A stretch of 45,023 nt of DNA from Desertibaculum subflavum (GTDB taxonomy: Bacteria > Pseudomonadota > Alphaproteobacteria > Ferrovibrionales > Ferrovibrionaceae): positions 1 through 45,023 of the forward strand of contig QOZS01000046.1 of assembly GCA_003576705.1 (NCBI GenBank), in the 5' to 3' direction. The position numbers were made by a program, and so were the translations under genes. How positions within the stretch are numbered: the first letter of the stretch is position 1; every line of letters starts with the position of its first letter. This document shows, in pieces, positions 21,840-30,477 of the stretch. Under the pieces are notes generated by a model that saw only the letters and a list, made by a program, of their open reading frames with translations, was not told the DNA's origin and did no database searches.

Positions 21840-23561
21840 TTACCAGGGAGCGAGCGAAAGCTGGTGCGTCGTAATCGGCGTTCCGGACGGATCAGCCACC
21901 GGCAGGGGTCGCCCCTTCGTGTCGTGGTAGGTGACATCGAGCCGCGCCGCCCTCTTGTCGACGCTGATGCGGCAGAAGTTGTCCTCCTGGGTGAAGGCCC
22001 AGGCGACGTAGTTCATCTCGCCGCCATCGATCGGGAATGGATCCCGCTGTTTCGGCAGCGTGGAATCGTGGACGTAGTTGTTGGGATCTCCGTTGGCGAA
22101 GGGGAACGGCCAGTAGAGCGCCGATGACGTGATGTCGAAGGCGCGGAGATCCAGCGCCCTGCCACCCTTGGCGAATCTCAGTTCGGCGATGTTCGCGCAG
22201 TGGATGTCGCCGGTCAGGAAGACGACGTTCTGGATGTTGTTGCCGACGATGTGATCCAGGATTGCGCGACGCGTCAGAGGATAGGCGGGCCAGGAATCGC
22301 TGCCGTCACGCCGCTTGGCATTGGCGGTCAGCCAGTTCGCGGGATCGGGATCGTCCAACCGCTCGTCCATGGCGTTGGGCGCGAACACGCTGGCGCAGCC
22401 GACGAACTTGGGAACGTTGCCGAAATTGGCCTGCTGTTTGCTGAGCCACTTGAGAAGGCGCTTCAGCTGACCCGGATGGACGGGATCGATCGGCGGCCGG
22501 CCGAGCAGATGATTGTCGGGCAGGCCCGTCTGGTCCTTGAACCGCTGCGTGCGCGTATCCAGCACGAAGAACGGATAGCCGGCGCATTTGAAGCGGTAGT
22601 AGAGCAGCCGGCCCCAGCTGCGCGGCCCCGGGCTCCACTGGTAGCTCATATAGGCGCCGATAGCGAGATTGAAGAGCTGGTGCTTGCCGTTGTCGGAGAG
22701 GCGATCCTGCGACCAGTTATCCTCGATCTCGTGGTCGTCGAGCGTCATGTAGGTCGGCGCGGTCTTGAGCAGCTGCCGCATGTTCGGCGAGCCATAGGCG
22801 CTCTGATAGCGCTCCTGGAACTCCTCGTAGGTGTCGGCCAGCCCGATCGGTATCAGGCGGTTCAACGTGTCGGCATAGATCTGGTCGCCGACCATCAGCG
22901 AGAAGCGTGGTCGCTCCGGGAACTGGCCCTCCGCCAGCATCCGCTGCATCGGGTCGAAGATCTTGTCGGCCTCCTTGGCTTTCCACAGCAGACCGGGATA
23001 GCGGCAGGAGCCCAGCAGGAAGGTCAGCTTGTCCTGGACCTTGCCGCGCTCCGGGAAGGTGTGGAGCAGCGTCTCGCAGATCGACGGATCGAGGCCGAGC
23101 AACATGTGCTTGACGTGGTCGATCGGCGGCAGCCGCCGGGCGAGCTCGACATCGGCGATGCTCTCGTCATCCGGCGCCGGATCGTCGATCGACAGCGTCG
23201 CCATGCGAACGCGGTATTCCGTGTTGGGCGTCAACGGCTCCGCCGTCTCGGCCTGGAACGGCAGGCCGAGCCGCTTCGCATCCGCTTCGTCGGTGTGATA
23301 GCGGCCGAGCGATACGTCCGCGCCGAGCACGAATGTCCCGGTGCGATCGAATTCGCGCTGGAGGCGGAAGTAATAGGCGCGCGAGACCTTGAGGTTGCTC
23401 GCACGGCCGGTCAGCACGCCGAGCACGCCGACGGTGCGCCGGCTCGATTCCAGGGTGACCCCGTCCTCCTTGACCTCGGCGGCTTGAATCCAAAGACGGG
23501 AAGTGGTGCCCGTCGTATGTCCGATAACGGGGCCCAGGCCCGGTGGTCGCAATGCCGACAT
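21840..23561 (-). CDS. PhoD-like metallophosphatase, no export signal
   Basis: 573 aa. Metal-ligand blocks of the PhoD-like metallophosphatase fold are GSCRYPG (184-190), VGDQIYAD (224-231), LDDHEIEDNW (274-283) and TGDIHCANIAEL (450-461). An N-terminal beta domain of about 125 residues (PPGLGPVIGHTTGTTSRLWI onward) resembles the Fn3-like domain of that family. Classical PhoD is a Tat-exported phosphodiesterase/phosphomonoesterase; this protein has no twin-arginine or other signal, so it should act inside the cell. GGAGGGGGGCGG precedes the ATG at 23561. It heads the four-gene operon and has a plausible promoter upstream. Its combination with a GMC oxidoreductase and a hydrolase suggests lipid modification; the substrate is unknown. 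Confidence 0.85.
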   Translation of the reverse strand: MSALRPPGLGPVIGHTTGTTSRLWIQAAEVKEDGVTLESSRRTVGVLGVLTGRASNLKVSRAYYFRLQREFDRTGTFVLGADVSLGRYHTDEADAKRLGLPFQAETAEPLTPNTEYRVRMATLSIDDPAPDDESIADVELARRLPPIDHVKHMLLGLDPSICETLLHTFPERGKVQDKLTFLLGSCRYPGLLWKAKEADKIFDPMQRMLAEGQFPERPRFSLMVGDQIYADTLNRLIPIGLADTYEEFQERYQSAYGSPNMRQLLKTAPTYMTLDDHEIEDNWSQDRLSDNGKHQLFNLAIGAYMSYQWSPGPRSWGRLLYYRFKCAGYPFFVLDTRTQRFKDQTGLPDNHLLGRPPIDPVHPGQLKRLLKWLSKQQANFGNVPKFVGCASVFAPNAMDERLDDPDPANWLTANAKRRDGSDSWPAYPLTRRAILDHIVGNNIQNVVFLTGDIHCANIAELRFAKGGRALDLRAFDITSSALYWPFPFANGDPNNYVHDSTLPKQRDPFPIDGGEMNYVAWAFTQEDNFCRISVDKRAARLDVTYHDTKGRPLPVADPSGTPITTHQLSLAPW

Positions 23562-23606
23562 GCGAAACCGCCCCCCTCCGGGTCGCGCTCTGCAAGCGCT
23601 GTAACA

Positions 23607-23636
23607 ATCCTAAGTCGGGGCGGCGATGTCCTGCAA
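23607..23636 (-). promoter_or_regulatory. Possible promoter of the PhoD-GMC operon
   Basis: On the minus strand TTGCAG (23636-23631) and TAGGAT (23612-23607) are spaced by 18 bases, in the 98-base gap between ilvD and the phosphatase gene, about 45 bases before the latter's ATG. Moderate consensus match only. Confidence 0.4.
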
Positions 23637-23659
23637 CAATTGCATGACAAACGGAAAGG

Positions 23660-25513
23660 TCAGCCCCGGGTGAGCTGGTCGGGGTCGCGCACGGCACCCT
23701 TCGACGCGCTGGTCGCGAGCGCCGCGTAGGCGCGCAACGCCCGGCTGACCTTGCGGGCGCGCCCGACCGCCTGCCAGCCGCCATCGGCGCGCGCGTTCAT
23801 GGCGGCGCGGCGCCGCTCCAGCTCCGCCGCCGGCACCATGAGTTCGATGCGGCGGGCCGGAATGTCGATCTCGATCTCGTCGTCCGGCTCGATCAGGCCG
23901 ATTTCGCCGCCTTCGGCCGCTTCCGGCGAGATATGGCCGACCGAGAGGCCGGAGCTGGCGCCGGAGAAGCGGCCGTCGGTGATCAGGGCGCAGACCTTGG
24001 CCAGGTTGAAGGCCTTGAGCAGGCTGGTCGGCATCAGCATCTCCTGCATGCCGGGCCCGCCGCGCGGGCCTTCGTAGCGAATCACCACCACGTCGCCCGC
24101 CTTCACCTCGCCGGAAGTGATGCCGGCGGCGGCGGCGTTCTGGCTGTCGAAGATCTTCGCCTTGCCCCGGAACTTCCAGATCGAGGGATCGACGCCGGCC
24201 GTCTTCACGATGCAGCCGTCCTTGGCGATGTTTCCGTGCAGGACGGCGAGGCCGCCATCGGTCGAATAGGCGTGCCCCATGTCGCGGATGCAGCCGCCCG
24301 CGCGGTCGAGGTCGAGATCCGGATAGTGCGCGTTCTGCCCGAAGGCTTCGAGCATGCGCCGGCGCCCCGGCGCCGCCATGTAGAAGCGGCGCACCTCCTC
24401 GCTGTTGGAGCGGCGCACGTCCCAGAGCGACAGCTTGTCGACCAGGGTGTCGCCCAGCACGTCGGTCACGTCGCCGTGCAGCAGGCCGCCGCGCTCCAGC
24501 TCGCCCAGGATGCCGAGCACGCCGCCGGCGCGGTGCACGTCCTCCACGTGATAATGCGACACCGCCGGGGAGACCTTGCAGAGGTTCGGCACCTTGCGGG
24601 ACAGCCGGTCGATATCGTTGATGTCGAACTCAATCTCGCCCTCGAAGGCGGCGGCGAGCAGGTGCAGGATGGTGTTGGTGGAGCCGCCCATGGCGATGTC
24701 CATGCACATGGCGTTCTCGAAGGCGCGGCGGCTGGCGACATTGCGCGGCAGCATGCCGGTCTCGCCAAGTTCGTAATGGCGGCGCGTCAGCTCGACGATG
24801 CGCTGGCCGGTCTCGACGAAGAGCTGCTTGCGGCGCGCATGCGTCGCCAGCAAGGTGCCGTTGCCGGGCAGCGCCAGGCCGAGCGCCTCGACCAGGCAGT
24901 TCATCGAATTAGCGGTGAACATGCCGGCGCAGGACCCGCAGGTCGGGCAGGCATTGTCTTCCATGATCTTCAGATCGGCGGCGGCGATGGTCGGGCTGCC
25001 GCCAGCGACCAGCGCGTCGACCGCGTCGATCACCATCTCCTTGCCGCCGACGGTCACCTTCGAGGCCTCCATCGGCCCGCCGGAGACGAAGAGCGTCGGA
25101 ATGTTGAGGCGCATCGCCGCCATCAGCATGCCGGGCGTGATCTTGTCGCAATTGGAGATGCAGACCAGCGCGTCGGCACAATGCGCGTTGACCATGTACT
25201 CGACCGCATCGGCGATCAGCTCGCGCGACGGCAGGCTGTACAGCATGCCGTCATGGCCCATGGCGATGCCGTCATCGACGGCGATGGTGTTGAACTCCTT
25301 GGCCATGGCGCCGGCCTTCTCGATCTCGCCCTTCACCAGCTGGCCGAGATCCTTCAGGTGCACGTGGCCGGGCACGAACTGGGTGAAGGAGTTGGCGATG
25401 GCGACGATCGGCTTGTCGAAATCGTTCTCGCCGGTGCCGGTGGCGCGCCACAGCGCCCGTGCGGCGGCCTGGCCCTTGCCCTGGGTCGTCGTATAGGAAC
25501 GGTAGCGCGGCAT
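23660..25513 (-). CDS. ilvD: Dihydroxy-acid dehydratase
   Basis: 617 aa, one residue longer than E. coli IlvD, and aligned without shift: MPRYRSYTTTQGKGQAAARA at the start, Asp81 (VDDGIAMG), Cys122-Asp123-Lys124 (SNCDKITPG) and Cys195 (CPTCGSCAGMF), the cluster and Mg ligands of the family. It dehydrates 2,3-dihydroxy-3-methylbutanoate and the isoleucine analogue in branched-chain amino acid synthesis, in the cytoplasm. The ATG at 25513 follows GGGGAG. It lies 69 bases behind the TRAP permease gene in the same direction, so read-through from that cluster is possible, which is an unusual neighbourhood for ilvD. A sugar-acid dehydratase of the same superfamily is less likely given the close match. 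Confidence 0.93.
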   Translation of the reverse strand: MPRYRSYTTTQGKGQAAARALWRATGTGENDFDKPIVAIANSFTQFVPGHVHLKDLGQLVKGEIEKAGAMAKEFNTIAVDDGIAMGHDGMLYSLPSRELIADAVEYMVNAHCADALVCISNCDKITPGMLMAAMRLNIPTLFVSGGPMEASKVTVGGKEMVIDAVDALVAGGSPTIAAADLKIMEDNACPTCGSCAGMFTANSMNCLVEALGLALPGNGTLLATHARRKQLFVETGQRIVELTRRHYELGETGMLPRNVASRRAFENAMCMDIAMGGSTNTILHLLAAAFEGEIEFDINDIDRLSRKVPNLCKVSPAVSHYHVEDVHRAGGVLGILGELERGGLLHGDVTDVLGDTLVDKLSLWDVRRSNSEEVRRFYMAAPGRRRMLEAFGQNAHYPDLDLDRAGGCIRDMGHAYSTDGGLAVLHGNIAKDGCIVKTAGVDPSIWKFRGKAKIFDSQNAAAAGITSGEVKAGDVVVIRYEGPRGGPGMQEMLMPTSLLKAFNLAKVCALITDGRFSGASSGLSVGHISPEAAEGGEIGLIEPDDEIEIDIPARRIELMVPAAELERRRAAMNARADGGWQAVGRARKVSRALRAYAALATSASKGAVRDPDQLTRG

Positions 25514-25582
25514 GGACGTCACTCCCCAACCCTCTTGCCGCCGATTTGACCAGCGGAACCGCGCTGGCCGCAAGCCCGACGG

Positions 25583-27583
25583 TCAGCCGGGTGCCGCTCG
25601 AACCGACGGCGCGCGTACCCGTTGCATAAGGGCCAGGACGATGCCCGGCACCGCCAGCGCGGCAGCGATCAGGGTCAGCTGCAGATGGCTGAAGCCGGTG
25701 AAGTCGCCGCCCGGCACGGCGAAGACAAGGCCTCCCGCGGCCAGCAGGACACGGCTGAGCCAGCCGAGCGGGGTGCCGAGGATGCTGCCGACGCCGATCA
25801 TGTATCCCTGCAAGGCGGCGCTGAGCAGGACGACGCCGACCACGGCGGAGGAGCAGACGATCAGGATCTCGCCGACATCGCCGATCAGCAGCAGCGCCGG
25901 GTTGAAGACGAAGAAGAACGGGATGAAGTAGATGATGGTGCCGAGCCGCATCGCCTCGAACCCGGTCGCCATCGGATCGGTCTTGGCGATCGAGGCCCCG
26001 GCGAAGGCGGCCAGCGCCACCGGCGGCGTGATGAAGCTGAGCATGCCCCAATAGAGCAGGAACATGTGCACGGCGAGCGGGTCGAGCCCCACCTTGATCA
26101 ACGCCGGCGCCAGGATGATGGCGAGGAAGATATAGGCGGCGGTGACCGTCATCCCCATACCCAGGATGAAGCAGGTGATGGCCCCCATGATCAGCAGCAC
26201 AAGCGTGTTGTTGCCGGCAAGGAAAACGAGATCGTTGGTGATGGTGCCGACCATGCCGGTCACGACCAGCGCGCCGACGATCAGCCCGATGGCGGCCAAG
26301 GTGCCGGCGAGCTCCGCCAGCAGAAATCCGGTGGCGAAGACGAACTTGGCGAGCTTGGCCCAGGTCAGCCGGTGCTCGGGATTGAGCTGGTTGATCACCA
26401 GCAGCAGGAGCGTGGCATAGAACGGCGCCCGCGCCTCCTGCTGCAGATGGATCAGCATGTAGATCAGCAGGCCGAAGACGAAGACGTAGTACCAGCCGCC
26501 CTTCAGCACCTGCCAGACGCCGGGCAGCTCCTCCTTGCGCATGCCCTTCAGGCCCTGGCGGGCGGAATAGGCATCGATCTGCACGAACAGGCCGAAATAA
26601 TAGAGCAGCGACGGCACGACGGCGGCCAGCGCCACCTCGACATAGGAAATCTGCAGGAAGTTCGCCATCACGAACGCCGTGGCGCCCATGATCGGCGGCA
26701 TCAGCACGCCGCCGGTGGAGGCGCAGGCCTCCACACCCGCGGCATAGCGCGGCGAAAAGCCGATCTTCTGCATCGCCGGGATGGTCAGCGTGCCGGTGGT
26801 CAGCACGTTGGTGACCGGCCCGCCCGACATGGAACCGAACAAGCCCGACGAGAAGATCGCCACCTTCGCCGGCCCGCCGCGCACGGTGCCGAGCAGCGAG
26901 AAGGCGATGTTGATGAAGAACTGGCCGGCGCCGGTATATTGCAGCGCGACGCCGAAGATCAGGAAGCCGAAGACCAGCGAGGCGAAGGCGCGCATCGGGA
27001 TGCCGAGCAGGCTCTCGGCGCTGAACATATGGAACGCCGCCGTGTTCAGCAGATCCTGGTTCACGCCGCTGATCACAGACGGCATCAGATGCGCGTAGGT
27101 CGGGTAGAGCGAAATGATCAGCACGATGAAGAAGATCGGCCAGCCGCCGGTGCGCCGCCCGGCCTCCAGCACCAGCGCCCACATGACGAGGCTGACCCAC
27201 TTGCCGTGCTCCGGCGCGGCATATTCCCAGGCCTGGTCGAGGATCAGCTCCGCATTGGCGAAGAAATAGCTGCCGACGCCGAGCGCCAGGACGAACAGGG
27301 CCGCATCGAACCAGGGCACGAAATCCCGCCGCTGCCGTGCATGCGAGGGGAAGACGATGAACACCATGGCGAACATCAGCCCGGTGATCGCATATAGATA
27401 CTGCGTATCGAGCAGGGTGATGCCGGCGAAGAAGCGCCAGGAGAAGATCTGGTTCAGCGCCAGGAAGACCGAGACCAGGGTGGCGACGACGATGACGTAC
27501 TGCCAAAGCCTGGGCAGCGTGCGCGTGCGCGCGAGGTCGTAATCCGGCAGGTCCTCGTCGCGGACCACCAAGCGATCGGTCAT
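25583..27583 (-). CDS. TRAP transporter fused permease (4TM/12TM), TAXI type
   Basis: 666 aa with about 17-19 hydrophobic segments. The small-subunit part is N-terminal (residues 30-150), followed by the DctM-like part with GLFGSMSGGPVTNVLTTGTL, ACASTGGVLMPPIMGATAFV and GMLSFITPPVALAAFAGASI. Fused permeases of this sort pair with TAXI binding proteins, and such a gene lies 79 bases upstream. AAGGAG precedes the ATG at 27583. Inner membrane, secondary uptake of an organic acid. Substrate not readable; the amidohydrolase in the same cluster suggests an amide or a ring-amide. Confidence 0.92.
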   Translation of the reverse strand: MTDRLVVRDEDLPDYDLARTRTLPRLWQYVIVVATLVSVFLALNQIFSWRFFAGITLLDTQYLYAITGLMFAMVFIVFPSHARQRRDFVPWFDAALFVLALGVGSYFFANAELILDQAWEYAAPEHGKWVSLVMWALVLEAGRRTGGWPIFFIVLIISLYPTYAHLMPSVISGVNQDLLNTAAFHMFSAESLLGIPMRAFASLVFGFLIFGVALQYTGAGQFFINIAFSLLGTVRGGPAKVAIFSSGLFGSMSGGPVTNVLTTGTLTIPAMQKIGFSPRYAAGVEACASTGGVLMPPIMGATAFVMANFLQISYVEVALAAVVPSLLYYFGLFVQIDAYSARQGLKGMRKEELPGVWQVLKGGWYYVFVFGLLIYMLIHLQQEARAPFYATLLLLVINQLNPEHRLTWAKLAKFVFATGFLLAELAGTLAAIGLIVGALVVTGMVGTITNDLVFLAGNNTLVLLIMGAITCFILGMGMTVTAAYIFLAIILAPALIKVGLDPLAVHMFLLYWGMLSFITPPVALAAFAGASIAKTDPMATGFEAMRLGTIIYFIPFFFVFNPALLLIGDVGEILIVCSSAVVGVVLLSAALQGYMIGVGSILGTPLGWLSRVLLAAGGLVFAVPGGDFTGFSHLQLTLIAAALAVPGIVLALMQRVRAPSVRAAPG

Positions 27584-27662
27584 AGCGGCATGCTCCTTGC
27601 CGGTCGGCGCTCAGATCACGCGGGAGAGAGGCGCGGCCGGGTGGGCCGGCCGCGCCGCTTCC

Positions 27663-28823
27663 TCACCAGGTGTCGAACACCACCGACTGGCTCTTGGCCT
27701 TGAGCGCCTCGGCCCGGGCCTTGACCCAGCCCTGCTTGAACGCCTCCTTGTCGGACGGCGCGCTCTTCACATAGGCGGCCCAGGCATCGATCAGCGCCTT
27801 CTGGCGGGCGAGCGTCCTCTGCTGCACCGCGTCCTGCCCGGCCGGCCAGGCGCCGATCTCCTTGTAGTACTTCACCGCGCCCGGGTGATACGGCACGAAC
27901 TGGCTGAACTTCTGCCGCTTCATGTCCCAGCCATTGCCGCCCGGCGCGCTCGCCTTGTATTCGTCGTAGTAGAGGTGCATCGCCTTGATCATGTTGTAGA
28001 CGGTGTCCTCGGCCGTGCGGTCCATCGTCGCCAGCACCGGATAGGCGACATTGGCCATCTCCTGGCCTTCCTTCTTGATGCCGATGCCTTCGGTGGCGAT
28101 CGCCTTCTCGTACCAGGGCACGACATCCTTGAGGCGCTTCCAGCCCGCCTCGTCGTTATGCGGCACGGTCGGGTAGAAGATGCCGCGCGGCGAAGCGGCG
28201 ATCTTCTGGTTCAGCGCCGAGAAGGTCGCGTTGTTGAAGGCATCGACCTCGTTGTTGATGATGCCCTCCACCGCCGGGCCATGGCCGCCGAACTCCACCT
28301 TCTTCACGTCGTTCCAGGTCAGGCCGGCGAAGGCGAGCATGCAGGTGACGGCCTGGTTCAGCGCCGGCGCGCCGCGAATCCAGGCGACGCGCTTGCCCTT
28401 CACGTCCTGCAGGGTCTTGATGCCGGCATCGGCGGCCGTTGCCAGCGCGACCGCGGCGCCGTCGGAATAGTTCAGCAGCACGAGGCGGATCGGCTGCGGG
28501 CCCCATTCCTTCTCGCCGAAGGTGAAGACGGCCTCCTGCGCGTAGATCGAGTCCGAGCCCGTGGCGGTGAACTGCGCCGTGTTCTCGCGCAGCGGCGCGA
28601 GCCGCGACACGTCGTTCTTGCCCGGCAGCACACGCAGATTGGTGCCGATCTTGTTTTTCAGCACGCTGCCGACGCCGACCGCCTGCGCGTAGCCGGACGA
28701 GCCGACATCGTAGGCGGTCCAGACCAAGGTGCCCGGCAGTTTGATGTCCTTGGCCTGCGCGGCAATTGGCGCTGCCAGCGCAAGGCAGAGTCCGGTCCCG
28801 ATCACAGCACGACGACTGATCAT
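27663..28823 (-). CDS. TAXI-family TRAP solute-binding protein
   Basis: 386 aa. A signal peptide MISRRAVIGTGLCLALAAPI ends at AAQA (residue 24), so it is periplasmic. The mature part has WTAYDVGSSGYAQAVGVGSV and the TAXI-type core LKNKIGTNLRVLPGKNDVSR, with GKRVAWIRGAPALNQAV in the second lobe. Length is at the upper end for the family. GGGAGGAAAC directly before the ATG at 28823 sets the start over an earlier in-frame codon. It delivers ligand to the fused permease downstream. The amidohydrolase gene ends 69 bases upstream in the same direction, so the three probably form one operon. Confidence 0.9.
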   Translation of the reverse strand: MISRRAVIGTGLCLALAAPIAAQAKDIKLPGTLVWTAYDVGSSGYAQAVGVGSVLKNKIGTNLRVLPGKNDVSRLAPLRENTAQFTATGSDSIYAQEAVFTFGEKEWGPQPIRLVLLNYSDGAAVALATAADAGIKTLQDVKGKRVAWIRGAPALNQAVTCMLAFAGLTWNDVKKVEFGGHGPAVEGIINNEVDAFNNATFSALNQKIAASPRGIFYPTVPHNDEAGWKRLKDVVPWYEKAIATEGIGIKKEGQEMANVAYPVLATMDRTAEDTVYNMIKAMHLYYDEYKASAPGGNGWDMKRQKFSQFVPYHPGAVKYYKEIGAWPAGQDAVQQRTLARQKALIDAWAAYVKSAPSDKEAFKQGWVKARAEALKAKSQSVVFDTW

Positions 28824-28892
28824 TGTTTCCTCCCTGTCGTTCTGCATGCCTTCTAGCATCAACGACAGGAGGCCGGAACCCTTCTTCGCGCG

Positions 28893-30170
28893 CTACTCAG
28901 CCGCGACCCGCTGCGACTGGCCCTGCATCGGCGGACGCTTGCGGAACCGGCCGTCCTGCATGATGGCGAGCAGCCGGTCGCGGTCCTGCAGGATGCGGAC
29001 GTCCTTCGAGGGATCGCCGTCCACCAGCAGCAGATCGGCGAGGAAGCCCTCCTTGACCTGCCCGAGCTCATCGCCGCGCAGCATGATCTCGCCGCCCCAT
29101 TTGGTAGCGCTGACGATCGCCTCGAGCGGGCTCATGCCGAGCAAGTTGACGAAATGCTCGATGTCGCGGGCATTGCTCGGAATCGGATTCCAGGAGAAGC
29201 CGTAATCGCCGCCCGGCATCACGCGCACGCCGCGCTTGAGCAGCGAGCGCATGTTCGCGGCGCCGTTCTCCAGCTCGAATTCCAGCGTCCGCCGCACATC
29301 GACGGGCAGATCGGCGCGGAACGGCCGCTCGACCTTGAGCGTCATCCAGGTCAGGCCGAGCGTCGGGGCGACGAAGACGCGGTCCTTCGCCGCCTCCAGC
29401 ATGTCGAGCGCCTCTTCGTCGGCGAGCGTCGCGTGATAGATGATCTCGACGCCGTGGCGCAGACACATCTTGACCGATTCGGCGGTGCGCGCATGCGCGG
29501 CGACCCGCTTCTCGCGGCTCCGCGCCACCTCGCAGACGGCGGCGACCTCCGCCTCGGTCATTACGGTGTGGCGCGCGCGGGCCGACGGCACGCCTTCGTC
29601 GCCGGACGGGTTGATCTTCAAGGTGTCGACGCCTTCGCGGACGAACAGCCGCGCCGCCTTGCGGAACTCTTCCTCGCCGTCGCAGATATAGCCGAAGGTG
29701 TCGCGGTGCAGATGGTGCAGGCGGACATCGCCGAGACCGCCGGTGATGGTCATTTCGGGCGACGCGGCGAGCATGCGGGGCCCCGGAATGTCGCCGGCAT
29801 TGATCGCGTTGCGCACCGCGACGTCGAGCCGGGGCTTTGCGGCCGCCGCGCTGTGGATCGAAGTGAAGCCGGCATCGAGAAGCTCGCGGCAGTACCTGGC
29901 CGTCAGCAGCGTGTGCTCCTCCGGTGGGATGGCGCCGAGCCCTTCGATCGTCTCGGTGTTGCAGAAGCTCGGATGCGCATGCGGCTCGATCAGGCCCGGC
30001 ATCACGGTGGCGCCGCGCCCCTCGACGATCTCGGCGTCGCCGGCCGCCATGGCGGCGCCGCGCGGCGCGACCGCCTTGATGCGGTTGCCTTCGACCAGCA
30101 GATCGCCGGCGAACGGCGCCTTGCCGGTCCCGTCGATGATCGACACGTCGCGGAACAGTATGCGGCCCAT
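28893..30170 (-). CDS. Amidohydrolase-superfamily metal enzyme
   Basis: 425 aa. The N-terminal beta sandwich (1-55) leads to MPGLIEPHAHPSF with the metal pair His64 and His66. TLKINPSGDEG offers the bridging Lys, KRVAAHARTAES and IIYHATLADEEA the next two His ligands, and VMPGGDYGFSWNP the Asp-bearing strand; the fold closes with GFLADLLLVDGDPSKDVRIL. It hydrolyses a C-N (or similar) bond; imidazolonepropionase/prolidase-like members share this layout. The ATG at 30170 follows GGGGAGGG. No signal peptide. It leads the TAXI-TRAP cluster, so its substrate is probably what the transporter imports. Confidence 0.88.
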   Translation of the reverse strand: MGRILFRDVSIIDGTGKAPFAGDLLVEGNRIKAVAPRGAAMAAGDAEIVEGRGATVMPGLIEPHAHPSFCNTETIEGLGAIPPEEHTLLTARYCRELLDAGFTSIHSAAAAKPRLDVAVRNAINAGDIPGPRMLAASPEMTITGGLGDVRLHHLHRDTFGYICDGEEEFRKAARLFVREGVDTLKINPSGDEGVPSARARHTVMTEAEVAAVCEVARSREKRVAAHARTAESVKMCLRHGVEIIYHATLADEEALDMLEAAKDRVFVAPTLGLTWMTLKVERPFRADLPVDVRRTLEFELENGAANMRSLLKRGVRVMPGGDYGFSWNPIPSNARDIEHFVNLLGMSPLEAIVSATKWGGEIMLRGDELGQVKEGFLADLLLVDGDPSKDVRILQDRDRLLAIMQDGRFRKRPPMQGQSQRVAAE

Positions 30171-30291
30171 TGCGGCACCCTCCCCTGTTTCGCGGAGTAT
30201 AGCCGCAAAGCGGCACTTCGCCTCGCGGTGCGCCGGCAAGCCACGAACGGCGCGGGGTTCGGAGCCGACTTGATCCGTGACAGGCCCCTTG

Positions 30292-30338
30292 CACGAATTC
30301 GTGAACGGCCTTAGAAGCTTAATGCGACGCATTCGCAA
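30292..30338 (+). promoter_or_regulatory. Two dyads in the TonB-receptor promoter region
   Basis: CACGAATTCGTG (30292-30303) is a perfect 12-bp palindrome. TGCGA-CGCAT-TCGCA (30323-30337), inside AATGCGACGCATTCGCAA, is a second dyad that resembles iron-dependent (Fur-type) boxes of some Alphaproteobacteria. Both lie in the 307-base gap between the amidohydrolase and receptor genes, 140-185 bases before the receptor ATG. The rest of the gap holds no gene I can support. A metal-responsive site would suit a TonB-dependent receptor, but the box match is by eye. Confidence 0.35.
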
Positions 30339-30477
30339 CGGCGGCGGGTGGCCCGGGCTGCACGACGGACAGCTCTTCCCTCGCCCCGTTCCGCATCTCA
30401 ACGCGATCGAGCCAGCCGGCGGCCTCGTCCCGCCCCTGCCAGCCAGATTGTCTCCTGCCAACCGGGGGTTTCTGGCG

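Noticed and set aside
25622..27397. 591-aa plus-strand frame
   Set aside because: Antisense of the TRAP permease; charged low-complexity sequence only.
30323..30337. Definite Fur box
   Set aside because: The dyad is only similar to alphaproteobacterial iron boxes by eye, so it is listed as a low-confidence site, not as a firm Fur target.
30277..30477. 67-residue N-terminal extension of the TonB receptor
   Set aside because: It would bury the signal peptide that begins at 30478 and crosses the promoter dyads.
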